Shown here in pieces: positions 32,120 through 40,414 of a stretch of DNA of 64,000 bases; position 1 is the stretch's first letter, and the number at the start of each line of letters is the position of its first letter. The stretch comes from Oscillospiraceae bacterium (GTDB lineage: Bacteria > Bacillota > Clostridia > Oscillospirales > Acutalibacteraceae): positions 1 through 64,000 of the forward strand of contig JAFLUM010000009.1 of assembly GCA_022508805.1 (NCBI GenBank), read 5' to 3'. The notes beneath the pieces were generated by a model. The model was given only the letters and a program-made list of their open reading frames with translations, did no database searches and was not told the DNA's origin. Position numbers and translations under genes: made by a program.

Positions 32120-34315
32120 ATGGCCGATGAATTTGATACTTCTGTAGACACTTCATCATTTGATGATACAGGTTCAGATGTCTCTGACACAAGTAGCTTT
32201 GATACATCAACTGATGTTGGCGAGATAATGAGTGACAACTCATTTGACGTTGCAGACACATTTGCTGAATCTGAATTATCAGATATGGAAACGATTGAAA
32301 CCACATCTGATATTGGGGACTTAATGGCAGATACAGACGCCGAATATACCGAGTCTCTTGACACAACTGAAATTGAAACAGATATAATTGAAGATGGATC
32401 AGACAATATTGAAAATCTTATGGACGATGCACCCAACGATGGATTTTCCGAAGTAAGTGATATTCCAAGTGATATTACATCAGAAACTGAGTTTGCGGCC
32501 GAATCAGATATTGTCGACCTTATGGATGAGGCGGCACTTGAAACTGCTGAAGAATCATTAGATATCACAGACGGCGAACCATCTGAATCATTAGATATAT
32601 CGGAACTAATGGACGAAACTGTTAATGATTCTCCCGATGAAACAATTGAAAATTTAGAAGCTGTTGATACTACAGAAAATATTGCCGATGAAACCATGGA
32701 TGACATCGAGAGTTTGATGGACAATAACAATTCGGAAGTTTCTGATACACCGGAAGAAACTGAAGAAATTGCGGCAGAAGTAGTTGAGAGTGGAACTGAT
32801 TTGTCTGATTTGATGAATGAAACAGATGAGCCATCCGAAATGCCCTCCGACATTTCAGTTGAAACTACAGAAGAAGTTTCTGATGCACTTGAAGGAAACG
32901 AAGAAATTACGACTGAAGTAACTGAAGATGGAACTGATTTATCTGCTCCAATGAATGAAACAGTTGGGCAACCGGAGCTATCTTCCGACATCCCTGCTGA
33001 GCCGTTAGAACAAGTTTCCGAAACAGCGGATATGTCTGAAGGCAACTTTGACGAAACAGTTGAAGATACAACAGATGGAACTATAATTGATGCATCCAAT
33101 AGTGAAACTGATGTCTCTGCTTATGATAACCTTATGGCTTATATGAATTCACATAACTATGGGCAACAAGACGTTGGCGAATATTCACAGGATCCCGAGT
33201 GGCAAGAACTTAACAACGCTTACCGAATTGAACAAGGAATGGAGCCTATAGATTATGGTGGAAATGACTGGACTGACACCCATGTTGAAGATTTCAAAGA
33301 CGAATTAGTCGCATTGGGTATTCCGGAAGAAAGCGCTGAGCTTGAAGCAATAATCGAAAACGAGCAGCAAGGTATTGATGACATAAAAAAGCCCACGCCA
33401 GTAGACGAACCGAACAATGAAGATTTATTGGATGGTGCAGAGGAAATCATTGATGCAGATTCCGCTGATATATCTAATGAAATTGAAGCAATAGCAGAAG
33501 CCGAAACTATAGAACCAGTCGAAGATTTGACAGAAACACCGAGAGTCTTCGACGATTTCGAAAACAGCGTGCTTGAAGGCAAACCGGACTTTTATGAAAC
33601 GGGCTCATTCTATGAGCAAGGAATCAATGAGTATGGTTATCAAGGAACCTGTGGCCCCACGTCGCAAGCTAATGCGCTCAACAAATTATTTGACACCAAT
33701 GAATTCACGGAAAACAAAGTTCTTAATGTTGCCGTAGATAATAATCTATGTAGCATGGACACATCTCCCGAAAACTGTGGCGGCACAACAACAGAACAGT
33801 TCATGGAACTGTACGATAAAATGAACGAGCAACTGGACGGAAAAATCGACACACAACTGTTTGAGTACGATAATGCATTAGATGTTAACGATGTGGCTGA
33901 TAAACTTGATGAAGGTTGTGTTTTGAATGTTGCTGTAGATGCCAATGCTTTATGGGATCAACCACGTGAATATGTTAACTCTATGGGCATACCGTGTGAT
34001 GATTTCTATTCAGATCACTGGATTACAGTTACTGGAGTTCAGCGGGATGAACTTGGCAATGTCCAAGGGTTTGACATTATCGATTCCGGAGGTGGAGTTG
34101 ATTATGTTAGTGCAGACAAATATCACGAAATGTGTTTTGGCACTGATGAACATCGAGTTATAGATCCAACCGCAATTGTGGTATCTAAAAAGGATGTTTC
34201 ACCGGTTGGAGAAATCCCTACTGCTGAAGGCACAAGTTCTGATATAAACGATTCCACTTCAAACAATAGTGAAAGTGGTTGGTTTCAAAGAATCTTTGGA
34301 AGGAGGAACAATTAG
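32120..34315 (+). CDS. Acidic repeat protein with C-terminal papain-like (C39-like) protease domain
   Basis: 731 residues; ATG after AAAAAGGAGG. Residues 1-340 are disordered and extremely rich in D, E, S and T. Embedded in them a motif [DN]-[ILV]-x-x-[LI]-M recurs eight times at about 32-residue spacing (D32, D64, N96, D130, D159, D195, D227 and a weaker one at D273), with a variant YDNLM at 335-339. Residues about 490-690 form a papain-like fold: C511 in YQGTCGPTSQANAL, H633 in SDHWITVTG and D655 in DIIDSGGG fit a Cys-His-Asp triad. There is no signal peptide. It may be a protease effector or client held by the repeats. Protease activity and target are unproven. Confidence 0.82.
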   Translation: MADEFDTSVDTSSFDDTGSDVSDTSSFDTSTDVGEIMSDNSFDVADTFAESELSDMETIETTSDIGDLMADTDAEYTESLDTTEIETDIIEDGSDNIENLMDDAPNDGFSEVSDIPSDITSETEFAAESDIVDLMDEAALETAEESLDITDGEPSESLDISELMDETVNDSPDETIENLEAVDTTENIADETMDDIESLMDNNNSEVSDTPEETEEIAAEVVESGTDLSDLMNETDEPSEMPSDISVETTEEVSDALEGNEEITTEVTEDGTDLSAPMNETVGQPELSSDIPAEPLEQVSETADMSEGNFDETVEDTTDGTIIDASNSETDVSAYDNLMAYMNSHNYGQQDVGEYSQDPEWQELNNAYRIEQGMEPIDYGGNDWTDTHVEDFKDELVALGIPEESAELEAIIENEQQGIDDIKKPTPVDEPNNEDLLDGAEEIIDADSADISNEIEAIAEAETIEPVEDLTETPRVFDDFENSVLEGKPDFYETGSFYEQGINEYGYQGTCGPTSQANALNKLFDTNEFTENKVLNVAVDNNLCSMDTSPENCGGTTTEQFMELYDKMNEQLDGKIDTQLFEYDNALDVNDVADKLDEGCVLNVAVDANALWDQPREYVNSMGIPCDDFYSDHWITVTGVQRDELGNVQGFDIIDSGGGVDYVSADKYHEMCFGTDEHRVIDPTAIVVSKKDVSPVGEIPTAEGTSSDINDSTSNNSESGWFQRIFGRRNN

Positions 34316-34317
34316 CG

Positions 34318-34791
34318 ATGTTAGACATTAAGAGTGTTGTTTCCAATTTAAACAGGAATGCACTTGGTGGTACAAAAATTCCACACGCTGTGTCAAATTC
34401 TGTATTAAGACAGGAAAACGAAAAAATCTATATTGCTGCTTTTGTTTACACCTATAATCGTGAAAATTTGCAGAGCAATAAGATGCCTCGTCCCACTCAA
34501 TGGTTATTGGCAGATATTGAATCCGGAGAAATTATTAAAGAATACGATTGCAGAAGCAAAGATTTTTCAGATGCCGAATTTGATACCCTATATGATTTAA
34601 ACGATCCTAATGTTAAGCGCCCTTCAAGGGAAGACTTCGTTGAAATCTATACGCTTTTCGATGATATTAGGAATGAAATCACAAAAAATGATTTACAAAT
34701 GGTCGATAAGTACCACGACTACTTGAATAGGATCCTTGAAATTACACCGAGCAATTATCAAAGATTCTACAAAGATCTCAGTAATCTATAA
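34318..34791 (+). CDS. Unknown small protein following the protease gene
   Basis: 157 residues; ATG at 34318 with AAGGAGGA upstream, whose ribosome site lies inside the preceding gene (only 2 nt between stop and start), so translation is coupled. A mixed alpha/beta first half (KIYIAAFVYTYNRENL, TQWLLADIESGEII) is followed by a helical half (DFVEIYTLFDDIRNEIT). No family recognised. Tight coupling to a protease gene would suit an inhibitor, chaperone or specificity factor, on position alone. Confidence 0.65.
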   Translation: MLDIKSVVSNLNRNALGGTKIPHAVSNSVLRQENEKIYIAAFVYTYNRENLQSNKMPRPTQWLLADIESGEIIKEYDCRSKDFSDAEFDTLYDLNDPNVKRPSREDFVEIYTLFDDIRNEITKNDLQMVDKYHDYLNRILEITPSNYQRFYKDLSNL

Positions 34792-34808
34792 GAAGGAGGT
34801 TTTCTGTT

Positions 34809-36557
34809 GTGACTGAAGAAGAATATCGTGCGGAACAAGCTGAAGCAGAACGATTAAGAAGACAGATTAATGATGTAATTAATCGAATCAACTACACGAA
34901 TCAGGAAAACGCAGAACTTGAAGCAGAATTAGAAGTTGCCATTGAAAATGTAGGTATTTTAATTGGTAACTGCGGTCAATTGGATAACGAAGTCTTTGAG
35001 GAAATGGGGTGGCTCTCCGGCGTTGTTGGGGAAGCCGATATAAGCACAAAAGAAGTATTTCAGGCACTAAACGAGCTTACTGTGCAATATTTCTCATTCA
35101 AAAGTATTTCTACTGCATCCAAAAATGTAACCCAGTACAATGATGAGTATTACACAAAATATTCCTATTACAATGAATTACGGCGAATTTCGTTAGGTTA
35201 TGTTATTGGTCTTGATTCAAACATTATCAATAACGAAACCATGCGGAAAAAGGTAGAAAAAGCTTATTTGCAGAACACAGAGTATTGGCTTGCATATTGT
35301 ATTGCCGCTGTAATGTTGTGGGCGAATAAAGAGAAAGAGGCCGCACAACGAGCAATGAGCAAAAGCCTTTCTATTAACTATTTTAATTCTTGTTTATTCT
35401 ATCTGCTGATCAATTTGAGATTCAATCGAATAGACGCTGCAAAGAAATGGTATGTTAATTACCTTGATAGAGCTGACATGAATAACTTGGGCGAAGAATG
35501 GCAGTATCTCCTGCAAGCCTACTTGTTTGGTGCATTTGGTGCGGATGAGGAATTCCAAGAAATTATCGCTAAATGTTTCCAAAGCATGCTTGCACAGGTA
35601 GAAGTTACAACTGTTGATTTTGCTAAGAAATTCACGCAAAAGGCTCTTGAATTTGCTGAACTCTATGTTCATAAAACGAATTATGAGTTTACTATTTTGG
35701 GACGCACTTGTGATGAATATCCGCAGATGAAAGATTTGTTATCCACTGCGGAGAAGAACATTGAAATTGCAAAGTATTATGATGGGTTGGCCGAAGCCGA
35801 AATCACAGAAACTATTGATTTGCCCCAAAGAATCGAAAATGTTCTTTATTCGTTGGTTAATGATTATGATGAAGAAGAACTAAAAGTGGTTCAGAAAATC
35901 AAATACAACGAGGCAATTATTAGCGCAAAAGGCGACGTTGCTACTGCCCAAGCAAATTACAATGCAATTTTTGAAGATCGCAATAAAAAGAAAAACCTCG
36001 GCGATTTGCTTTTATCATGGGCATTTGCAGATGACACGGCTCAAACAGATGTTTCAGTTAAGAGATTCTCTATTTCCTTTATGAAAGAAGCAATTGCAAA
36101 AGGCTTTGAGCAATTCGTTGAAAAATACCGTGCCAGAGAAAAAGAGAAGTATTCTTTCAATATTGATGAATGCATCTTGGAATGCAACGAGAATGATTAT
36201 TCTGAAGCAGAGAAAACTCTTGATAAGTATTATGATAAAAACAAGCTTAAAGATACTATCAAGGACAAGCAGGTGTTGATTTATTCAGGTTTATGTGGAC
36301 TTTCGCTACTTCTGCTGTTAATTCTGTTTGCGTACTTCTCACCGGTTATCCTTACCTTTGGAATACTTATAGGTCTTGCTGGCAGTTTTCTTCTTTGGCG
36401 CCGAATTGTTGATATGGGTAAAATACTCAAAGAAAAGAAACGCAAAGGCAAGTTGCTTTTGAAACAAGCTCTCGACGAATTGAAACAATGGAGAGTAGCT
36501 TACAAAGAAGCAGACGAAAAGCACACTGATATGCTAAAAGCAATTGATAGATTTTAA
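34809..36557 (+). CDS. Coiled-coil/helical protein with C-terminal TM hairpin, paralogue 1
   Basis: 582 residues; GTG start behind AGAAGGAGG. An N-terminal coiled coil (EEEYRAEQAEAERLRRQIND) leads to a helical domain with TEYWLAYCIAAVMLWANKEK and YLLINLRFNRIDAAKKWYVN. A second helical region (AQTDVSVKRFSISFMKEAIA) follows, then two TM helices at about 485-530 and a basic coiled-coil tail (GKILKEKKRKGKLLLKQALD). The same plan and motifs recur in the genes at 36576 and 40411, so three diverged copies arose by duplication. TPR-like architecture plus membrane anchor suggests a hetero-oligomeric membrane-bound scaffold. Family not known to me. Confidence 0.75.
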   Translation: MTEEEYRAEQAEAERLRRQINDVINRINYTNQENAELEAELEVAIENVGILIGNCGQLDNEVFEEMGWLSGVVGEADISTKEVFQALNELTVQYFSFKSISTASKNVTQYNDEYYTKYSYYNELRRISLGYVIGLDSNIINNETMRKKVEKAYLQNTEYWLAYCIAAVMLWANKEKEAAQRAMSKSLSINYFNSCLFYLLINLRFNRIDAAKKWYVNYLDRADMNNLGEEWQYLLQAYLFGAFGADEEFQEIIAKCFQSMLAQVEVTTVDFAKKFTQKALEFAELYVHKTNYEFTILGRTCDEYPQMKDLLSTAEKNIEIAKYYDGLAEAEITETIDLPQRIENVLYSLVNDYDEEELKVVQKIKYNEAIISAKGDVATAQANYNAIFEDRNKKKNLGDLLLSWAFADDTAQTDVSVKRFSISFMKEAIAKGFEQFVEKYRAREKEKYSFNIDECILECNENDYSEAEKTLDKYYDKNKLKDTIKDKQVLIYSGLCGLSLLLLLILFAYFSPVILTFGILIGLAGSFLLWRRIVDMGKILKEKKRKGKLLLKQALDELKQWRVAYKEADEKHTDMLKAIDRF

Positions 36558-36575
36558 AAACGGAGGTAGTAAGTT

Positions 36576-38177
36576 ATGTCTAATGCTTCACAAGCAATTA
36601 ATACTCTTGACCAAACTATTAACTCCTTTAAGTCAAGAGTTGATGTAAAGGTCAATGATGTTAACGCATCGACCGCAAGCATTCAAGCAACCACAAATAA
36701 GATTTACGAAAACATTGAAAGATTCAAAACCGATATGCTTCATGGCGAAGAAAAGCAAATCGCTCATGAGAATATTCTGAGAATCGATCAGATCATCAAA
36801 GAACAGTTCAGTAATCACATTGCTATCCGGCGTACAGTAATGGGAGTTGTTCGTGATTTTGACATCAATCTTGTTCGCAACAGCACTATTCAAGAATTGT
36901 CCGAAGAACTGTGGATTACAAGTTCTCGCTATTGGCTTTCCTACGCATTGATTGCAATTACCGCTTGGGTTAACAACTATCCCGATGTGGCGAAGAATGC
37001 GTTGGCCGAAAGCGGAAGAAAAGATGCGATTAAAACAACCCTCTTCTTCTGTTTGATGAACTTAAGATTCGGACGCATGGACGCGGCAAAAAAATGGTTC
37101 TACGAGTATTTTAAGACATTAGATCCGACCATGCTCCAACAGGAAACGGCCATTCTGTTACAATCCTTCTTGAATGGAGTTTTTGGAAAAGACAAAGAGT
37201 TAGAGCATGAAGTTATCGAGCTTATTGATGAATGGATCACCATCATCAATGACAACGAGGAAATCTCTAACGAATTACTTAACGGTTATGAAACTTACAT
37301 ATCCAATTTAAATGCACCTGTTCAGTTCAGTTATGAATCCATCCTAAAGTATTGCACAAACTCCGGACAATTGGAGAAGACTTACAAGGATGTATCCAAA
37401 TTCGAAATGCTTTTAGAGTTCGTTAAATCCCTTGATGTAGAAGCAGAACCTCAAGATGATGAGAATTATAAGAGTAGAATAGATGCTATCTTGATCAACC
37501 TTATTTCTAATTATGACGCCGAAGAACTTGAACTGAAGAAGCAACAAGAGTATTATCGCTGTATCGTGGAAAACAATGGCGTTGTTGAGCAAGCTGAGGC
37601 TCAGTATCAAGCTATGGAAGAATTGCAGAACACCTCTTTTAACATCGGTAAGCAAATGATTAAGTGGGCTATTTATGACGATAGCGATCAGACCGATGTG
37701 CAAGTAAGAAAGTTTGGCTTCCAAAACACAAAGTCTTGGTTTAAGAGTGCAGTTAATAATTTTGATGGAAAAGTTCAAGAGGCCTATCCCAATGAATACA
37801 ACCTGCATATTGATACCTGGGACGGAGTAAGTAACGGAAACGATCAAGCCGAGCAAATCCAAAGTCTAAAGAATCATTTTGACAACAACAAATTTCAGAA
37901 TATGTTTGTTAACACCCCCAATATTCTTGCAGCAATTCTATTTGTAGTTTCTGCCGGACTTGCTTTTGCAACGTTGTATTCACTAATTGTAACAGCACTG
38001 TCTGCTGGTTTCTTAGTATTCAGAGTTTTGCAAGCAATTAAAAAGTATCCTCTCCGCATCAAAGCCGCAACTGATAATTTGAATGCTGTTATGGGTGAAA
38101 TTGCTGAGTTCAAGCGCTATTACGATGAAAAACGTGCAAAGAAAGATGAACTTCTTAGCACTGTAGAGTTTCTTTAA
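36576..38177 (+). CDS. Coiled-coil/helical protein with C-terminal TM hairpin, paralogue 2
   Basis: 533 residues; ATG after ACGGAGG. It shares with paralogues 1 and 3 the central block (here SRYWLSYALIAITAWVNNYP ... CLMNLRFGRMDAAKKWFYEY). It also shares a later DQTDVQVRKFGFQNTKSWFK segment and two TM helices near the end (FVNTPNILAAILFVVSAGLA ..., LIVTALSAGFLVFRVLQAI). The C-terminal tail after the hairpin is helical and would lie on the same side as the N-terminus. It starts 18 nt after paralogue 1. Confidence 0.75.
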   Translation: MSNASQAINTLDQTINSFKSRVDVKVNDVNASTASIQATTNKIYENIERFKTDMLHGEEKQIAHENILRIDQIIKEQFSNHIAIRRTVMGVVRDFDINLVRNSTIQELSEELWITSSRYWLSYALIAITAWVNNYPDVAKNALAESGRKDAIKTTLFFCLMNLRFGRMDAAKKWFYEYFKTLDPTMLQQETAILLQSFLNGVFGKDKELEHEVIELIDEWITIINDNEEISNELLNGYETYISNLNAPVQFSYESILKYCTNSGQLEKTYKDVSKFEMLLEFVKSLDVEAEPQDDENYKSRIDAILINLISNYDAEELELKKQQEYYRCIVENNGVVEQAEAQYQAMEELQNTSFNIGKQMIKWAIYDDSDQTDVQVRKFGFQNTKSWFKSAVNNFDGKVQEAYPNEYNLHIDTWDGVSNGNDQAEQIQSLKNHFDNNKFQNMFVNTPNILAAILFVVSAGLAFATLYSLIVTALSAGFLVFRVLQAIKKYPLRIKAATDNLNAVMGEIAEFKRYYDEKRAKKDELLSTVEFL

Positions 38178-38208
38178 TCAATATTAATACGATAAAAGGA
38201 GAATTATC

Positions 38209-38394
38209 ATGAGTAACGAAATCAAAAACCAAAATCAAGATGTCGAATTTGAGCAGATGATGGAACAGCGCATCCGTGAAAACTTTGCAGCTCCTAACAA
38301 TGGCAGTGTAGAGATTTCCGATGAACGCTTGAAAGAAATGAGCAAAAAACTTCCCGAATGGAGTCTTGAACCTCCATATAGTTTCTTGAAATGA
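38209..38394 (+). CDS. Small unknown protein (61 aa)
   Basis: 61 residues; ATG after AAAAGGAG. The first half is polar and helical (NQDVEFEQMMEQRIRENFAA) and it ends in EPPYSFLK. Its stop overlaps the next gene's start by 4 nt (ATGA), which supports it being a real, coupled gene. No family recognised; it could be a small adaptor or inhibitor. Confidence 0.65.
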   Translation: MSNEIKNQNQDVEFEQMMEQRIRENFAAPNNGSVEISDERLKEMSKKLPEWSLEPPYSFLK

Positions 38395-38894
38395 GTATAG
38401 TAACAGAACGAACAGAAACAAAAGCTCCAACTACATATCAAGAATGGCTCGACTGTTTCGAAACGATGAAACATAACCCTGTTAGCGGTAATGGAGTCTT
38501 TGATGCTGTTGCGTCAGGCTCCTTTACCGGAACAGAGATTACAATTGGTGCGATGCAAAATCAAGTGGTAGAAACGGTTAACGCAATTCTGGACAAGAGT
38601 GTAAAGCGGTTTATCAAAGAGCTGAATGAAAGTATCTCTTTTAATGATTTGTCGCAGATTGATGTTTTGTTTCGTCATCTAAAACGAGATATAGAAAAGT
38701 CATTGTTTTTTGAAAATCTGTTCTTTCTTCCAAAGACATTCCGAACGGAATTGTCGCAATCAGTTAAAACACAAATGCAAAAGTTTTGGAATGATACTGT
38801 GAAGTTTTTATACGAGCAGTCTTTGGAATTTTCCAACTCCGAACTTGAAGATGTGTTGTTTTTGATCAACCGCATTCATCTTTTCAAATCGTAG
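38391..38894 (+). CDS. Unknown helical protein (167 aa)
   Basis: 167 residues, starting inside the preceding stop (ATGA). Mostly helical, with FNDLSQIDVLFRHLKRDIEK and KTQMQKFWNDTVKFLYEQSL, and no TM, Cys cluster or enzyme motif. It is followed after 8 nt by the AAA+ gene, so it may be a substrate adaptor of that ATPase. Function unknown. Confidence 0.65.
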   Translation: MSIVTERTETKAPTTYQEWLDCFETMKHNPVSGNGVFDAVASGSFTGTEITIGAMQNQVVETVNAILDKSVKRFIKELNESISFNDLSQIDVLFRHLKRDIEKSLFFENLFFLPKTFRTELSQSVKTQMQKFWNDTVKFLYEQSLEFSNSELEDVLFLINRIHLFKS

Positions 38895-38902
38895 GTGATA
38901 CA

Positions 38903-40414
38903 ATGGGCAATTACGTTTCAACAAAAGCTGAAATTAAAAATTACATATGCGCAAGAACACCACTGATTGTGGTTGATTCTTCAGAGCGTGAACGAGTCGA
39001 AAGAATGCTGAAGGAAATCTCTAAAGAATTGGATGTCAGCATTAACTATTATACTGATGAAAAGCAGGTATGTTCTTTTAATGGCAACGCAAGACAAGAT
39101 GTGGACGGCGATCCGTTGCATTATATTGCTACTGCCTTCAAGAAGCACCGCAACTCGACTTTCGCCATAGGAGATATTAAGCGTATAGGTGAGGATAACG
39201 TTTTCAGCCGAGAAGTTCTCAATCTTTTGTATTTGGCGAAAGAAACAAATTGCACATTGATACTTATTACCGCAGATAGCATTTGGTCTCGTTTGTCCCA
39301 GTTTGGAATGCTGACTACGTTAGAGTATCCCGATATGGATGAACGAATTAGTCAAGTAGAGACCTTCATAGGACAGTTTAACGGAAGATATCCAATCGAG
39401 TGGGATCCCCAAGACATACGAATGGCAGCAACACTTTTGAGAGGTTTCTCGGAGATCCAGATCGATAACATCTTGTCCACAACATTGGTAAGCAAACAAA
39501 AACTGAGCAAAGAGCATTTATTCGAATTAACCGAACAAAAAAGCAAACTATATTCTGCAGTTCCAAGCATACAAGCTGTTAATGTTAACAGAAACCTGGA
39601 AGTATCAGGACTTGATAATTTAAAAGCTTGGCTGAATGAGAAAAAATCTATTTTCTTTGCTTCCGATGATGCGTTGAAAGACCGTGATCTTACAACTCCT
39701 AAAGGCATTTTACTTGCCGGCGTTCCAGGTTGTGGTAAATCTTTATCTGCCAAGATGGTAGCAAAAGAATGGGAATTGCCACTATTTAGGTTTGATCTTG
39801 GAACCATTTATGACAAGTGGGTCGGCGAGAGTGAAAAGAAGATGAAGGAAGCACTACAGTTTATTGATAATGTTTCTCCATGTGTCGTTTGGGTTGATGA
39901 GATTGAAAAAGCGTTATCGGTTTCTGACACAGGTAATGATACAGGAAAACGTGTTCTTGGTCAGTTTTTATTTTGGCTTCAAGAATCTAAGAGTCGTGTG
40001 TTCTTAGTGGCTACAGCAAACGACATTTCCTTACTGCCCTATGAGTTGTTTAGAAAAGGAAGGTTCTCAGAAATATTTTTTATTGATTTGCCTAATGCTG
40101 CAGAACGCAAAGCAATAATAGAACAGTATTCAAGAAAGGCTCTGCACATTAAGTTTGATGAATCCGAAACATCAGAACTTGTGCAAGCTTCAAAAGGATT
40201 CTCGTATTCTGATATCGAGTATGTTATTAAGGATACCGCACAATTGGCATTATTAAACGGACAAACCATAATTAGCAAAGATTTGCTTTTGGAAAAGTTC
40301 AAGGAGATCATTCCAATTTCGCAAACTAATCCCGATAAAGTAAAACAAATCAGAAAATGGGGATCTGAAAGAGCTGTAGCAGCATCAAGTAAATCAGGAG
40401 GTATCGAAGAATGA
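38903..40414 (+). CDS. Ycf46-like AAA+ ATPase
   Basis: 503 residues. The N-terminal 230 residues (YICARTPLIVVDSSERERVE ...) resemble the domain preceding the ATPase in Ycf46-type proteins. The AAA core has GVPGCGKS (Walker A, about 273-280), VVWVDEIEKAL (Walker B, about 329-339), a sensor LVATANDISLLP and an arginine-finger region RKGRFSEIFFIDLPNAAER. These are classic AAA (FtsH/Cdc48-type) features, so a hexameric unfoldase or remodeller is expected. No protease domain is fused, but a cysteine protease lies in the same operon. The start follows GTAGGTGAT. Its last codons overlap the third paralogue by 4 nt. Confidence 0.87.
   Translation: MGNYVSTKAEIKNYICARTPLIVVDSSERERVERMLKEISKELDVSINYYTDEKQVCSFNGNARQDVDGDPLHYIATAFKKHRNSTFAIGDIKRIGEDNVFSREVLNLLYLAKETNCTLILITADSIWSRLSQFGMLTTLEYPDMDERISQVETFIGQFNGRYPIEWDPQDIRMAATLLRGFSEIQIDNILSTTLVSKQKLSKEHLFELTEQKSKLYSAVPSIQAVNVNRNLEVSGLDNLKAWLNEKKSIFFASDDALKDRDLTTPKGILLAGVPGCGKSLSAKMVAKEWELPLFRFDLGTIYDKWVGESEKKMKEALQFIDNVSPCVVWVDEIEKALSVSDTGNDTGKRVLGQFLFWLQESKSRVFLVATANDISLLPYELFRKGRFSEIFFIDLPNAAERKAIIEQYSRKALHIKFDESETSELVQASKGFSYSDIEYVIKDTAQLALLNGQTIISKDLLLEKFKEIIPISQTNPDKVKQIRKWGSERAVAASSKSGGIEE

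Noticed and set aside
32098-33099. 333-residue Ser/Val-rich ORF on the minus strand
   Set aside because: It is the antisense shadow of the acidic Asp/Glu/Ser-rich part of the 32120 gene. It has no ribosome site and only reflects that gene's repetitive codons.
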